Of a DNA stretch of 64,000 nucleotides, positions 51,751 through 59,553 are shown one piece after another. This stretch comes from Merdimmobilis hominis (GTDB lineage: Bacteria > Bacillota > Clostridia > Oscillospirales > Ruminococcaceae). A model generated the notes under the pieces. The model had not been told where the DNA came from and did not search any database. It saw nothing but the letters and a program-made list of their open reading frames with translations. Position 1 is the first letter of the stretch. Every line of letters starts with the position of its first letter. Both the position numbers and the translations under genes were made by a program. The DNA lies in contig NZ_JACJKY010000003.1 of the NCBI RefSeq assembly GCF_016901855.1, positions 1-64,000 of the forward strand, written 5' to 3'.

Positions 51751-52388
51751 TGAAGGCCCTCCTCTTTTGAGCGGGGATGTTCAATCCGCTTGCGGATGAT
51801 GTTTCCGAGTGCAGCCAAAAGACCCACCAGAATAAAGCCGGAAAACGGCATAAGCAGTGCAGGTGCAACAACCAGCTGGTTCACTGAAACACCGAACAAT
51901 GCGCCCGAACCAAAGAACTCACGAATCAAGCCGACCAGCACAATGACGATGAAAAATCCAACGGTATGACTGAATACATCAACTGCCATATATCCTTTAT
52001 TGTGCTTGTGGAAGCGGGATTCGCTCTTTACAACAATCAGCGAGTTTGCCACAAGAAGCGGCAGGAAAATACCGGTTGTATACAGTGCATCTTCAAACAT
52101 CCAATCAATCAGCATTGCTGTCGGAACAAAGACCACACAACCGATGAGTGCATACAAAATCGTACGAATGGTATAGGGAATCCGTTTGGAAATAAACGAA
52201 GAAAGCATCACTGTTAAAAACGTGATAATCATAAAGCCGATGCCGAGCGACACTGCATTTTTACAGCTGTATGCCGCTGCAACAACAGGTGCCAAGATAA
52301 ATCCGCGCTCCACCACAGGGTTTGTCATAAACAAGCCGTTTAATTTTTGGAGTTTTTCGCGGTGGCGCTGATAAAACGTCTTATTCAA
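51747..52388 (-). CDS. rnfE: RnfE-like membrane protein
   Basis: A 213-residue membrane protein of the RnfE/NqrD family: about six helices, NPV near the start, IFLPLLVANSLIV and GFFIVIVLVGLIREFFGSG. Both motif cysteines of RnfE are lost: LGLCP is ILAP (Ala33) and VVNC is VANS (Ser116). Two other Cys (42 and 84) are not at motif positions. The start is either the TTG at 52386-52388, six bases after AGGTG, or the ATG at 52392-52394; both overlap the end of the RnfD-like gene. A basic tail ends the protein. Confidence 0.87.
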   Translation of the reverse strand: MNKTFYQRHREKLQKLNGLFMTNPVVERGFILAPVVAAAYSCKNAVSLGIGFMIITFLTVMLSSFISKRIPYTIRTILYALIGCVVFVPTAMLIDWMFEDALYTTGIFLPLLVANSLIVVKSESRFHKHNKGYMAVDVFSHTVGFFIVIVLVGLIREFFGSGALFGVSVNQLVVAPALLMPFSGFILVGLLAALGNIIRKRIEHPRSKEEGLQ

Positions 52389-53382
52389 CTGCATCACCTG
52401 CTTTCTCTGCGGATGCTTCCGCATGATGATGGGATTTGCGCAGCCGCCGTTTCATTCTTGACCATGCAAACCGGAGTTTGCGTGCATAGCGGTCGCAGGA
52501 CGGCGAAAATGCATTTGCCAAAAGAAGCGCAAAGACAAATTCTACGTCGAACGATCCAAACCGGCGCATCAGCACGACAAAGATACCGAGCAGCACGCCA
52601 TAGATGATTTTACCCGATCCGGTTTTCGGCAGTGTGCACGGATCGCTTGCCATAAAGGTAAGTCCGAACACCAGTGCGCCCGATGCAAATTCAAATTCGA
52701 GCGAATGCATACGTCCCGTCATCAAACGCGGGAAGAAAACGGCACAAAATCCGACAATCGCAATCACCGGCACAATCACGCGCAAAGAAACGGTACGGCG
52801 GAAAATCAAAAACAGCAAGCATGCCGCCAGCACGATCATTACAGTCGCGCCCATCGGACCTGCAAAATTACCGAGCAGCAAATCAAACACACCAATGTTC
52901 GGCGTGCCGCCAACACGCAGCGTACTTGCCGGTGTTGTGGAGAAAATGAGCGTCTGCGAAAGCGGCTGCGGATACTCATTCATCACCTGCGGCCAGCAGA
53001 TTGTTACAAATGCAATTCCTGCGGCTGCCGGATTGAAAATATTCATTCCTTTTCCGCCGAACGGATGCTTTGCGATGCAGATGCCGAACAGCACAGCTGC
53101 CACAACCATCCAGACGGGCGCACTCGCCGGCATTAACAGCGCCGTAATCAGCGCGGTGATCAAATGGGAAAAATCCCCTTTTTGGATTCTGCGCTGACCG
53201 CGCAGCAAGGTGCAGACATATTCCGCTGCAAACGCGGTTACCACTGCGGATGCGATGATCCACAGCACCTGAATACCGTATAAATAAATCGGCATGACAC
53301 AAAGCGCGCACAAAACCAGCAGCATATTGATCTCCCGCCGGCGTATCACGGCTTGTGTATTCGTTTTTATCGTTTGAGACAT
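52381..53382 (-). CDS. rnfD: RnfD-like membrane protein
   Basis: A 333-residue polytopic membrane protein of the RnfD/NqrB family. About ten hydrophobic segments and the family stretch HPFGGKGMNIFNPAAAG (residues 106-122) are present. In RnfD/NqrB an FMN is bound to Thr in a D-x-x-[ST]-[GA]-A-T sequence; the equivalent region here reads STTPASTL (148-155), with no Asp at the right spacing and no Ala before the Thr. The C-terminus is basic and His-rich. It is the first gene of the D-E-A set; RnfC and RnfG, which flank RnfD in full operons, are missing. The ATG at 53380-53382 has GGAGG upstream. Confidence 0.88.
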   Translation of the reverse strand: MSQTIKTNTQAVIRRREINMLLVLCALCVMPIYLYGIQVLWIIASAVVTAFAAEYVCTLLRGQRRIQKGDFSHLITALITALLMPASAPVWMVVAAVLFGICIAKHPFGGKGMNIFNPAAAGIAFVTICWPQVMNEYPQPLSQTLIFSTTPASTLRVGGTPNIGVFDLLLGNFAGPMGATVMIVLAACLLFLIFRRTVSLRVIVPVIAIVGFCAVFFPRLMTGRMHSLEFEFASGALVFGLTFMASDPCTLPKTGSGKIIYGVLLGIFVVLMRRFGSFDVEFVFALLLANAFSPSCDRYARKLRFAWSRMKRRLRKSHHHAEASAEKAGDAVE

Positions 53383-53425
53383 TTTTTCTCCTCCGTGTTT
53401 TTCCTGCCGCATGAAACATCATTCT

Positions 53426-53441
53426 TTGCAATATGATGCAA
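53426..53441. promoter_or_regulatory. Inverted repeat between rnfD-like and mecA-like genes
   Basis: TTGCA (53426-53430) and TGCAA (53437-53441) form a palindrome with a 6-nt spacer, midway between the two divergent genes. It may be a regulator site for one or both; no promoter is clearly visible in this 113-nt gap. Confidence 0.35.
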
Positions 53442-53495
53442 GAAACAGGCTTTTTTAACCGTTTATCAAAGAAGACTGCATTGGAGTGATTGTCT

Positions 53496-54068
53496 TTGAA
53501 AATAGAGCTGTTTGATCGACGCGGCATCAAAATCGTACTGAGTGCCGCAGATCTTTCAAACCTGAATCTGACTTACGAAACGATCGATGAACAGCATCCG
53601 CAGACACGCCGCGCACTGATCTTGCTGATGCGCGCTGCAAAACAGCAAACCGGCTTAGATCTCATCAGCAAAAGTCTGCTGATCGAAGCCTATCCGTATG
53701 CCGACGGCGGATGCATTTTATATATCTCAGAAAAAGAATCATCCGGCACCGCAAAACATCATCCGTGTGAACATGTATTCAAACTGCCCTCTCTGTTTCA
53801 TGCCGTTTGCGTTTGCAGAACGCTTGAGCAGTATTTCGGACACATCATTTTAAAAAGTGCACTGTATCATCAAAATCATATCTATTATCTGATTTTATAC
53901 TCGTACAATGCGGCAGATCCGCTTTTTTTAAAGCTGCTTGCCCCATACGCCGCCTGGCGAATCGAGTCAAACACAGCCGGATTCCTGATTGAGGAGTATG
54001 CGCAGCCGGTGTTTGAAACACAGGCGACCGCATCAATCAGTGCATTATTTTCAAAGATGCATGAGTGA
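53496..54068 (+). CDS. MecA-like adaptor protein
   Basis: A 190-residue protein like MecA/YpbH, adaptors that bring substrates to the ClpCP protease. The N-terminal MKIELFDRRGIKIVLSAADL and LTYETIDEQHPQTRR, then LIEAYPYADGGCILYIS, match the family, as does the C-terminal domain (YYLILYSYNAAD, EYAQPVFE). The start is a TTG at 53496, seven bases after GGAGTG, chosen because the family starts M(K)I-E-R/L there. No clpC is in the window. Its end overlaps the rpe gene on the other strand by 18 nt. Confidence 0.85.
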   Translation: MKIELFDRRGIKIVLSAADLSNLNLTYETIDEQHPQTRRALILLMRAAKQQTGLDLISKSLLIEAYPYADGGCILYISEKESSGTAKHHPCEHVFKLPSLFHAVCVCRTLEQYFGHIILKSALYHQNHIYYLILYSYNAADPLFLKLLAPYAAWRIESNTAGFLIEEYAQPVFETQATASISALFSKMHE

Positions 54069-54692
54069 ATGGACAGCCGCAGCTACATCGTCGCTTGCAA
54101 ATACATACGAACCGGCAACCAGTACATCTGCACCGGCCTGTGCACAAATTGCCGCAGTCTCCAGGTTGATGCCGCCGTCCACCTGAATCGGAACGTTCAG
54201 ACCGTTTTCATTACAAAATGTGCGCAGTGCACGAATTTTCGGCACCGTGTCGAACAAAAACGACTGTCCGCCGAATCCCGGTTCCACCGTCATAATCAGC
54301 GCAAGATCGAGCGAGTCCATCACGTCGTAAAGCACTTCTACCGGCGTACCCGGTTTAATGGCAGCGCCCACCTTTGCACCCGCATTCCGAACTGCACGAA
54401 TGACTTCTTTTGGATCGTCATCCGACTCCATATGAAATATTACAAAATCCGCACCGGCTTTTACAAACCGCTCCGCATAGATAAGAGGATTGGAAATCAT
54501 CAAATGAACGTCAAGCACCTGTGCAGTCAGCTTGCGCACAGCAGAAACAATCGGCAGTCCAAACGAAATATTCGGCACAAAATGACCGTCCATCACGTCA
54601 ATATGAACCCATTGAGCTTCGCTGATGCGTTCAATCTCCTTGTTCAAATTTCCAAAATCGGCTGCAAGAATCGATGGTGATATAATATTCAT
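54051..54692 (-). CDS. rpe: Ribulose-phosphate 3-epimerase
   Basis: Rpe interconverts ribulose 5-phosphate and xylulose 5-phosphate. The 213-residue TIM-barrel protein has SPSILAADFGNL, WVHIDVMDGHFVPNISFG and MTVEPGFGGQSF with the metal-binding His/Asp residues and the active-site Asp in QVDGGINLE. In Bacillus rpe lies after rsgA; here it is 42 kb away. It converges with the MecA-like gene. Confidence 0.97.
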   Translation of the reverse strand: MNIISPSILAADFGNLNKEIERISEAQWVHIDVMDGHFVPNISFGLPIVSAVRKLTAQVLDVHLMISNPLIYAERFVKAGADFVIFHMESDDDPKEVIRAVRNAGAKVGAAIKPGTPVEVLYDVMDSLDLALIMTVEPGFGGQSFLFDTVPKIRALRTFCNENGLNVPIQVDGGINLETAAICAQAGADVLVAGSYVFASDDVAAAVHSLMHL

Positions 54693-54754
54693 GAAACAAC
54701 TCCTATCAAATATTCCACTGCTTTCACAAAAGAAAGTCAGACGATACCAATATT

Positions 54755-54783
54755 ATTTTACTAAATTCGCCTCGCATCGTCAA
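54755..54783 (-). promoter_or_regulatory. rpe promoter
   Basis: On the minus strand, TTGACG (54778-54783) and TAAAAT (54755-54760) are 17 nt apart, about 65 nt upstream of rpe. Confidence 0.75.
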
Positions 54784-55043
54784 GGTAAACACCCTATTTT
54801 CTTGCTCTTGCTTCCATAAAAATTGTAAAATCCCGCACACTATTTTGTGTTTTTGCAAACACACAATCTTTTTTTCACTCAGACGCCGAAACAGCAACCG
54901 ATTCAAGAGGCATTTATGCACACAAAAACCTCGTGTCTGTCTTTTGCATAAAATAAGATACCACACGCGGAAGTGTGCAGAGAAAGTGGACTTGTCCTTT
55001 AAAACAGCTTTCTGCAGCTTTATGCAGCAGTTCCGCTTTCAAT
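54784..55043. other. Unassigned intergenic region between rpe and htrA
   Basis: These 260 nt contain no convincing gene. They hold a TTATGCA / TGCATAA inverted repeat (54914-54920 and 54945-54951) around an ACAC/GTGT step, and a TTGTG...CACAA repeat followed by T7 (54846-54874). A small RNA is possible, but no promoter with good spacing is seen. Confidence 0.4.
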
Positions 55044-55083
55044 AAAAAAGCCTGCCTTTCTTTTTGAAAAGGCAGGCTTTTTT
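55044..55083 (-). terminator. htrA operon terminator
   Basis: A stem of AAAAAAGCCTGCC (55044-55056) with GGCAGGCTTTTTT (55071-55083), extended toward the loop with one bulge, is T-rich on both sides. It ends the RR-HK-htrA unit 4 nt after its stop and could also stop plus-strand transcripts. Confidence 0.9.
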
Positions 55084-55087
55084 CAGA

Positions 55088-56485
55088 TTACGCTGTTTTT
55101 TCCGCAAGAACGGCGGTAATTTCAACGGTCGAAGCCACGCCCGTTTCTTCATTCACACGATAAACCGTCAGCAAAATGGTATCTCCCGGTGATTTGGAAA
55201 CAAGCACCGCATCCACCGTCTGGGTGTCATATACCTCTTGATTGTCAAGCTTTGTGATGATATCGCCCACTTGAAGTCCCTGTTTTGCGACATCGGCATT
55301 CTCGTCAATCGCAATGACGCGAAGACCGCGCGGAATGGAATTGAGCTCGGCGATCGTTTCGGAGATCGGCCGGTATGTGATGCCAATATAGACACGGCCG
55401 GTCACATATCCGCTTTGAATCAGCGATTCAATAATCGGTTTTGCATCGTTTACAGGAATGGCAAATCCGATTCCTTCAAATCCCTCCTCCGCAAGCTTTG
55501 CAGAGGTGATGCCAACGACCTGACCGTATTTGTTCACCAGCGCACCGCCGGAATTTCCGGGATTGATGGCTGCATCGGTCTGAATAAAGTTGACATTTGA
55601 ACCGAGGGTCGACACATATACACTGCGGTTGAGCGCAGAAATATATCCGTGGGTAAAGCTGCCCGCAAGCGCAAGACCGCTCGGGTTACCGATAACGATT
55701 GCTTCGTCACCGACCTCAAGCTTATCGGAATCACCGAATACCGCTGCGTGCATACCGGTTGCATCCACTTTCAAAACGGCAAGATCCGACTGCCGGTCAC
55801 CGCCGATAAACGTTGCGATATAGCTGTCGCCATTCGAGAGAATGACTTCAATTTTATCATAAACCGCGCCGCTCTCTTCATCGGTCACGACATGGTTGTT
55901 TGTGACAATATATCCGTCCTCACGGAACACAACACCCGAACCTTGGCTTGCAGGCTGTGTGCCGGTCACACCACGCACATATCCCACGATACCAACCACT
56001 GCCGGCTCCACCTTACGGTAAATCTGGCTGTTTGTAAGCGGCTGTCCTTCGACAATCTCATCGTCCGCTGTGCCGTCCGGCGTTGACTCCGTCTGAAACA
56101 ACGGACCGGAAGCCTCTGAATTCTCCGGTTTCTGCGTGTTTTTCATCGTACCGCCCAGCAAAACGGCAGCAAATCCGCCGGCAGACAGCACAAACAGCAC
56201 ACTCATGACAATCGCGAACACACGCAGTCCCATACCCGGTTTCTTTTCTTTTTTGGGTGGCTGCTGCGGATCTGTTCCGCCGATGGGACCGTAATCACAA
56301 TAGGTCCACTGCGGCTGCGGATTGGGTGATGCAGAATATGGATCGTTTTGATGCATTTGCTGCGGCTGATGAAACGACTGTGTATTTGTTTCATCTGCCG
56401 GCATCGGGTTTTCCGGATGATGATTCATCGGTTCTCCCTGCCCGTTTTCACCGCCTTCAAACGGCGGTCTATATTCTTCCTGCAT
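55088..56485 (-). CDS. htrA: HtrA/DegP-family membrane serine protease
   Basis: A surface quality-control protease. The 465-residue protein has a long Pro/Gln/Asn-rich cytoplasmic start (residues 1-80), one membrane helix (about 88-110), a trypsin-like domain with the catalytic triad His198 (VTNNHVV), Asp234 (QSDLAVLKV) and Ser312 (GNSGGAL), and one PDZ domain (about 365-455). It follows the sensor kinase by 29 nt, so it is likely in its operon, as in the CssRS-type secretion-stress systems. Confidence 0.96.
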   Translation of the reverse strand: MQEEYRPPFEGGENGQGEPMNHHPENPMPADETNTQSFHQPQQMHQNDPYSASPNPQPQWTYCDYGPIGGTDPQQPPKKEKKPGMGLRVFAIVMSVLFVLSAGGFAAVLLGGTMKNTQKPENSEASGPLFQTESTPDGTADDEIVEGQPLTNSQIYRKVEPAVVGIVGYVRGVTGTQPASQGSGVVFREDGYIVTNNHVVTDEESGAVYDKIEVILSNGDSYIATFIGGDRQSDLAVLKVDATGMHAAVFGDSDKLEVGDEAIVIGNPSGLALAGSFTHGYISALNRSVYVSTLGSNVNFIQTDAAINPGNSGGALVNKYGQVVGITSAKLAEEGFEGIGFAIPVNDAKPIIESLIQSGYVTGRVYIGITYRPISETIAELNSIPRGLRVIAIDENADVAKQGLQVGDIITKLDNQEVYDTQTVDAVLVSKSPGDTILLTVYRVNEETGVASTVEITAVLAEKTA

Positions 56486-56514
56486 GAAAGCTCCTCCTTA
56501 TTTTCACACGCCGG

Positions 56515-57990
56515 TCACGTATTCTCCGATTCCAGAACCGCCGCGGCATTCTTTTTGAATTTCACGCCCTGACGCATATACGGCAGCGAGAACATAAATT
56601 CCACAAACTCGCCCTCTGTACTGCGCACAATGATTTCGCCGCCGTGCAGACTTACAATCGAGCGAACGATATAAAGTCCAAGTCCGACGCCGTTTTTATC
56701 CAGTCCTCTGGAACGATCCGTTTTATAAAACCGATCGAAAATTTTGGGGATTTCCTCTTTGGTGAGCCCTGTGCCGCTGTTTTTGACGCTCACATAGATA
56801 TGCTTTGCGTCAGACGAGAAATCAAACGCCAGATATCCGCCGTCGTTTACAAATTTCACGGCATTTTCCGTCAGGTTATACACGACCTGATACATCAAAT
56901 CCGGATCGGCCTCCACCATGACCTTTTCATGATCGAGCCCGCGGACTTCAAGATGTTTTTCTTCAATCTGCTTTTCAAACAAAAACACCGTCTGACATAT
57001 CGTATCCACAATATTGAATTTCGTGCGCTTCATCTGCATTTCGCCTGCTTCAATCCGCGAAAGATTGAGCATCGTGCGCACAAGCCGTGACAGCCGCTTC
57101 GTTTCCTCCGACACGATCGTCAGATAATGCCGCTGTTTTTCCGGCGGAATCGTTCCGTCCAAAATGCCGTCTACAAAGCCGGAAATTGTCGTCATCGGCG
57201 TTTTCAGCTCATGAGAAATATTTGCCGTAAAGCTGCGGCGCGCGCTTTCCGTGGTCGACAGCGACTGTGCCATCTGATTTAATGACATTGCAAGCTGACC
57301 CATTTCGTCATAGCTTGTCACTTCAAGACGCGTGTCAAACTCGCCTCTGCCGAATTTTTTCGCCGCCTCTGACATCTGACGAAGCGGTTTTACAAGCTGT
57401 ACTGAAATGAAATACACCGCAATCGACGCAATCACCAATACAACCGCAGCGGAAATCAAAAACATCTTGATCAGTTCGTTTAGAAAAACCTGCTGCTGTC
57501 CCATATCATAGACAGAAACAAAAATGCAAAATGTCTGAAGATTTGCCGCCGCTGTCACAGCTACGGTATGATACCGCCCGTCATACACGCCGCCCAATTT
57601 CCCGAGCTCCGCATAATTTCCTGTCGTAACAAGCGTTGTAATAATGTCAGACGGGATCGTCTGCGCTGTATGACGGCAAGGCGTTTGTTCAGTACAGTAA
57701 ATCGTCTTGCCTTCCGCGTCGGTAATGAAAATTTGGGCACCGAGTGTTTCAGCGGTATTTTTCAAATAGACATCAAACGTTGTCTGCGTAAACCCGCTCG
57801 TTCCCGCAGAATACTCCGCAAACAGTTTGCCGATGCTTTTGGCATTCCGGTTTAAGGAATCAAACGTCTGTGTTTTGTTGTACTGTGCAGCAAATCCCAA
57901 AAACACCGTGCCCAAAATCACAATGCTTGTAAGGATCAATGCCGCACAGATCGTAAAATATTTCGAGAAAATACTTTTTTGCATCGTCAT
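56515..57990 (-). CDS. Sensor histidine kinase next to htrA
   Basis: A 491-residue membrane sensor: helix 1 (about residues 12-32), an extracellular loop of about 125 residues, helix 2 (about 170-192), HAMP (QLVKPLRQMSEAAKKFGRG), HisKA with the His in NISHELKTPM, and HATPase motifs (NLTENAVKF, GTGLTKEEIP, GVGLGLYIV). It has no PAS domain, unlike WalK. It probably senses secretion or envelope stress, judged from the adjacent htrA. It follows its response regulator by 13 nt. Confidence 0.95.
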   Translation of the reverse strand: MTMQKSIFSKYFTICAALILTSIVILGTVFLGFAAQYNKTQTFDSLNRNAKSIGKLFAEYSAGTSGFTQTTFDVYLKNTAETLGAQIFITDAEGKTIYCTEQTPCRHTAQTIPSDIITTLVTTGNYAELGKLGGVYDGRYHTVAVTAAANLQTFCIFVSVYDMGQQQVFLNELIKMFLISAAVVLVIASIAVYFISVQLVKPLRQMSEAAKKFGRGEFDTRLEVTSYDEMGQLAMSLNQMAQSLSTTESARRSFTANISHELKTPMTTISGFVDGILDGTIPPEKQRHYLTIVSEETKRLSRLVRTMLNLSRIEAGEMQMKRTKFNIVDTICQTVFLFEKQIEEKHLEVRGLDHEKVMVEADPDLMYQVVYNLTENAVKFVNDGGYLAFDFSSDAKHIYVSVKNSGTGLTKEEIPKIFDRFYKTDRSRGLDKNGVGLGLYIVRSIVSLHGGEIIVRSTEGEFVEFMFSLPYMRQGVKFKKNAAAVLESENT

Positions 57991-58003
57991 TGTGCTGTTT
58001 CAC

Positions 58004-58711
58004 TCATTCCGAAGCCGGCGAATCTTTCACCTCAAATTTGTATCCAACGCCCCAAACTGTTTTTAATGCCCATTTGTCGGAAACGCCCTCGAGCTTTTCG
58101 CGCAGACGTTTGACATGTACGTCGATGGTACGGGAATCGCCGTAATACTCAAATCCCCACACCTCGTCAAGCAGCTGGTCACGTGTGTAGACGCGGTTCG
58201 GATTCGACGCAAGATGGAACAAAAGCTCCAGCTCTTTCGGCGGCGTATCCACAACTTTTCCGTCTACTTTCAGCTCATAGCGTGTCATGTTGACAACAAG
58301 TTTATCATACGAAACCTCTTTGACTTCCTCTGCCTGAGAAGTCTGCGAAATGCGGCGGAACACCGCTTTAATCCGGGCGACAATCTCTTTGGTGTCAAAC
58401 GGTTTGACCACATAATCGTCTGCGCCGAGTTCAAGACCAAGTACTTTGTCGAACGTTTCACCTTTTGCGGTGAGCATGATGATGGGCACGTTTGATTTTT
58501 TGCGGATTTCGCGGCAGACCTGCCAGCCGTCAAGCGAAGGCAGCATGATATCAAGCAGAATCATATCAGGGCTGAGCGCGTTGAATTTCACAACCGCCTC
58601 CTGACCGTCATGACACAAAATCACGCTGTAGCCCTCTTTTTCGAGATAGAGACGCAGCAGCTCGCAAATGTTTTTATCATCGTCGACAACCATAATTTTT
58701 TCAGAAGCCAT
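58004..58711 (-). CDS. OmpR-family response regulator of the htrA operon
   Basis: A 235-residue regulator with a receiver domain (Asp in MILLDIMLPSLDG, Lys in VVKPF) and a winged helix (WGFEYYGDSRTIDVHVKRLR). It is the first gene of the RR-HK-htrA operon. It is clearly related to the other response regulator in this window but not a recent copy. Confidence 0.95.
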   Translation of the reverse strand: MASEKIMVVDDDKNICELLRLYLEKEGYSVILCHDGQEAVVKFNALSPDMILLDIMLPSLDGWQVCREIRKKSNVPIIMLTAKGETFDKVLGLELGADDYVVKPFDTKEIVARIKAVFRRISQTSQAEEVKEVSYDKLVVNMTRYELKVDGKVVDTPPKELELLFHLASNPNRVYTRDQLLDEVWGFEYYGDSRTIDVHVKRLREKLEGVSDKWALKTVWGVGYKFEVKDSPASE

Positions 58712-58777
58712 TAAAATCTTCCTCCCTGCAAACCGATTTTTGAATTAAGGCTGTTTTTCAAACCAATTTATAATGAA

Positions 58778-58786
58778 AGTATACCA
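58778..58786 (-). promoter_or_regulatory. Extended -10 promoter of the RR-HK-htrA operon
   Basis: On the minus strand, TGGTATACT (58778-58786) is an extended -10 about 70 nt upstream of the response regulator start. The -35 region is weak. Confidence 0.5.
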
Positions 58787-58839
58787 TATCGGACAAAAAA
58801 GAAGTGAATAAACCGTAAAGATTTCCCTTTAAAACAATG

Positions 58840-58865
58840 AAAGCAGCCGGGTTTCCGGCTGCTTT
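58840..58865 (-). terminator. Terminator after the TrkA pair
   Basis: An 11-bp stem, AAAGCAGCCGG / CCGGCTGCTTT (58840-58850 and 58855-58865), with a GTTT loop ends the ychF-trkA unit. The T-run on the minus strand is weak (CATTGTTTT). Confidence 0.75.
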
Positions 58866-58875
58866 CTGCGCTTTT

Positions 58876-59541
58876 TTACAGTGTTTCAATTTTTAAAAGC
58901 TGCTGTACTTTATACAGCGCGTCATTTTTCGTCAAAAACAGCACTTTGTCGCCTGACAAAAGCTGTGTTTCACCACGGGGAATGATCGTTTTACCACCGC
59001 GGCTGATGGAAATAATGACCGCAACACTCGGCAGCCGAATCTCCGACAGACGAATGCCGTGGAGCTTATAATCCGGCGGAAGCACTGCCTCACAGATCGA
59101 CGCCTCGCCCTGATTGATGGCAACAAGCCGTTTGATTTTCGCTGTATCCACCTCATGCTCGATGAGGCTTGCAATGTTCTCGGTACTGCTGATTGCAATG
59201 TCAATGCCAAGCTCGCGCATCACGCGTGCATTTTTTGGGTTGTTAACCTTTGCAATCGTTTTTTTGACGTTAAACACCTGTTTGGCAAGCTGACAGCTGA
59301 TGAGATTTCCCTCATCCTGTCCGGTGACACTGACAAATGCATCGCACTGTGCAGTTCCAGCCGCTTTGAGCACATCTGTCGTCGTGCCGTCACCCCAAAT
59401 GACCGAAACATCGAGATTATCTGCCACAAACGCACAGGTTGTGCGGTCTGTGTCAATCAATGTCGGAACATGCCCGTGCTCCATCAGTGTTTTTGCCAGA
59501 TAATATCCGACTTTTCCTGCACCTACAATTACAACACGCAT
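58876..59541 (-). CDS. TrkA/KtrA-family potassium-channel regulatory protein
   Basis: A 221-residue cytoplasmic gating subunit of a K+ uptake system. It has an N-terminal RCK_N Rossmann domain (VIVGAGKVGYYLAKTL) and an RCK_C domain that ends in LFLTKND. It would bind NAD(H) or ATP and control a membrane partner. No trkH/ktrB-type gene is in the window. It follows a second, different TrkA-N protein by 12 nt. Confidence 0.94.
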   Translation of the reverse strand: MRVVIVGAGKVGYYLAKTLMEHGHVPTLIDTDRTTCAFVADNLDVSVIWGDGTTTDVLKAAGTAQCDAFVSVTGQDEGNLISCQLAKQVFNVKKTIAKVNNPKNARVMRELGIDIAISSTENIASLIEHEVDTAKIKRLVAINQGEASICEAVLPPDYKLHGIRLSEIRLPSVAVIISISRGGKTIIPRGETQLLSGDKVLFLTKNDALYKVQQLLKIETL

Positions 59542-59553
59542 TGCACGTCCTCC

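Noticed and set aside
52604-53197. Plus-strand open frame opposite the RnfD-like gene
   Set aside because: Antisense to a clear membrane-protein gene with ribosome site and family motifs.
54846-54874. Possible plus-strand terminator TTGTG...CACAA followed by T7
   Set aside because: The stem has a bulge and no plus-strand gene ends nearby (MecA-like ends 780 nt earlier), so I do not call it.
54845-55045. A 66-codon frame in the rpe-htrA gap
   Set aside because: Basic, Cys-containing and without a ribosome site or motif; it overlaps the inverted repeats, which are a better explanation.
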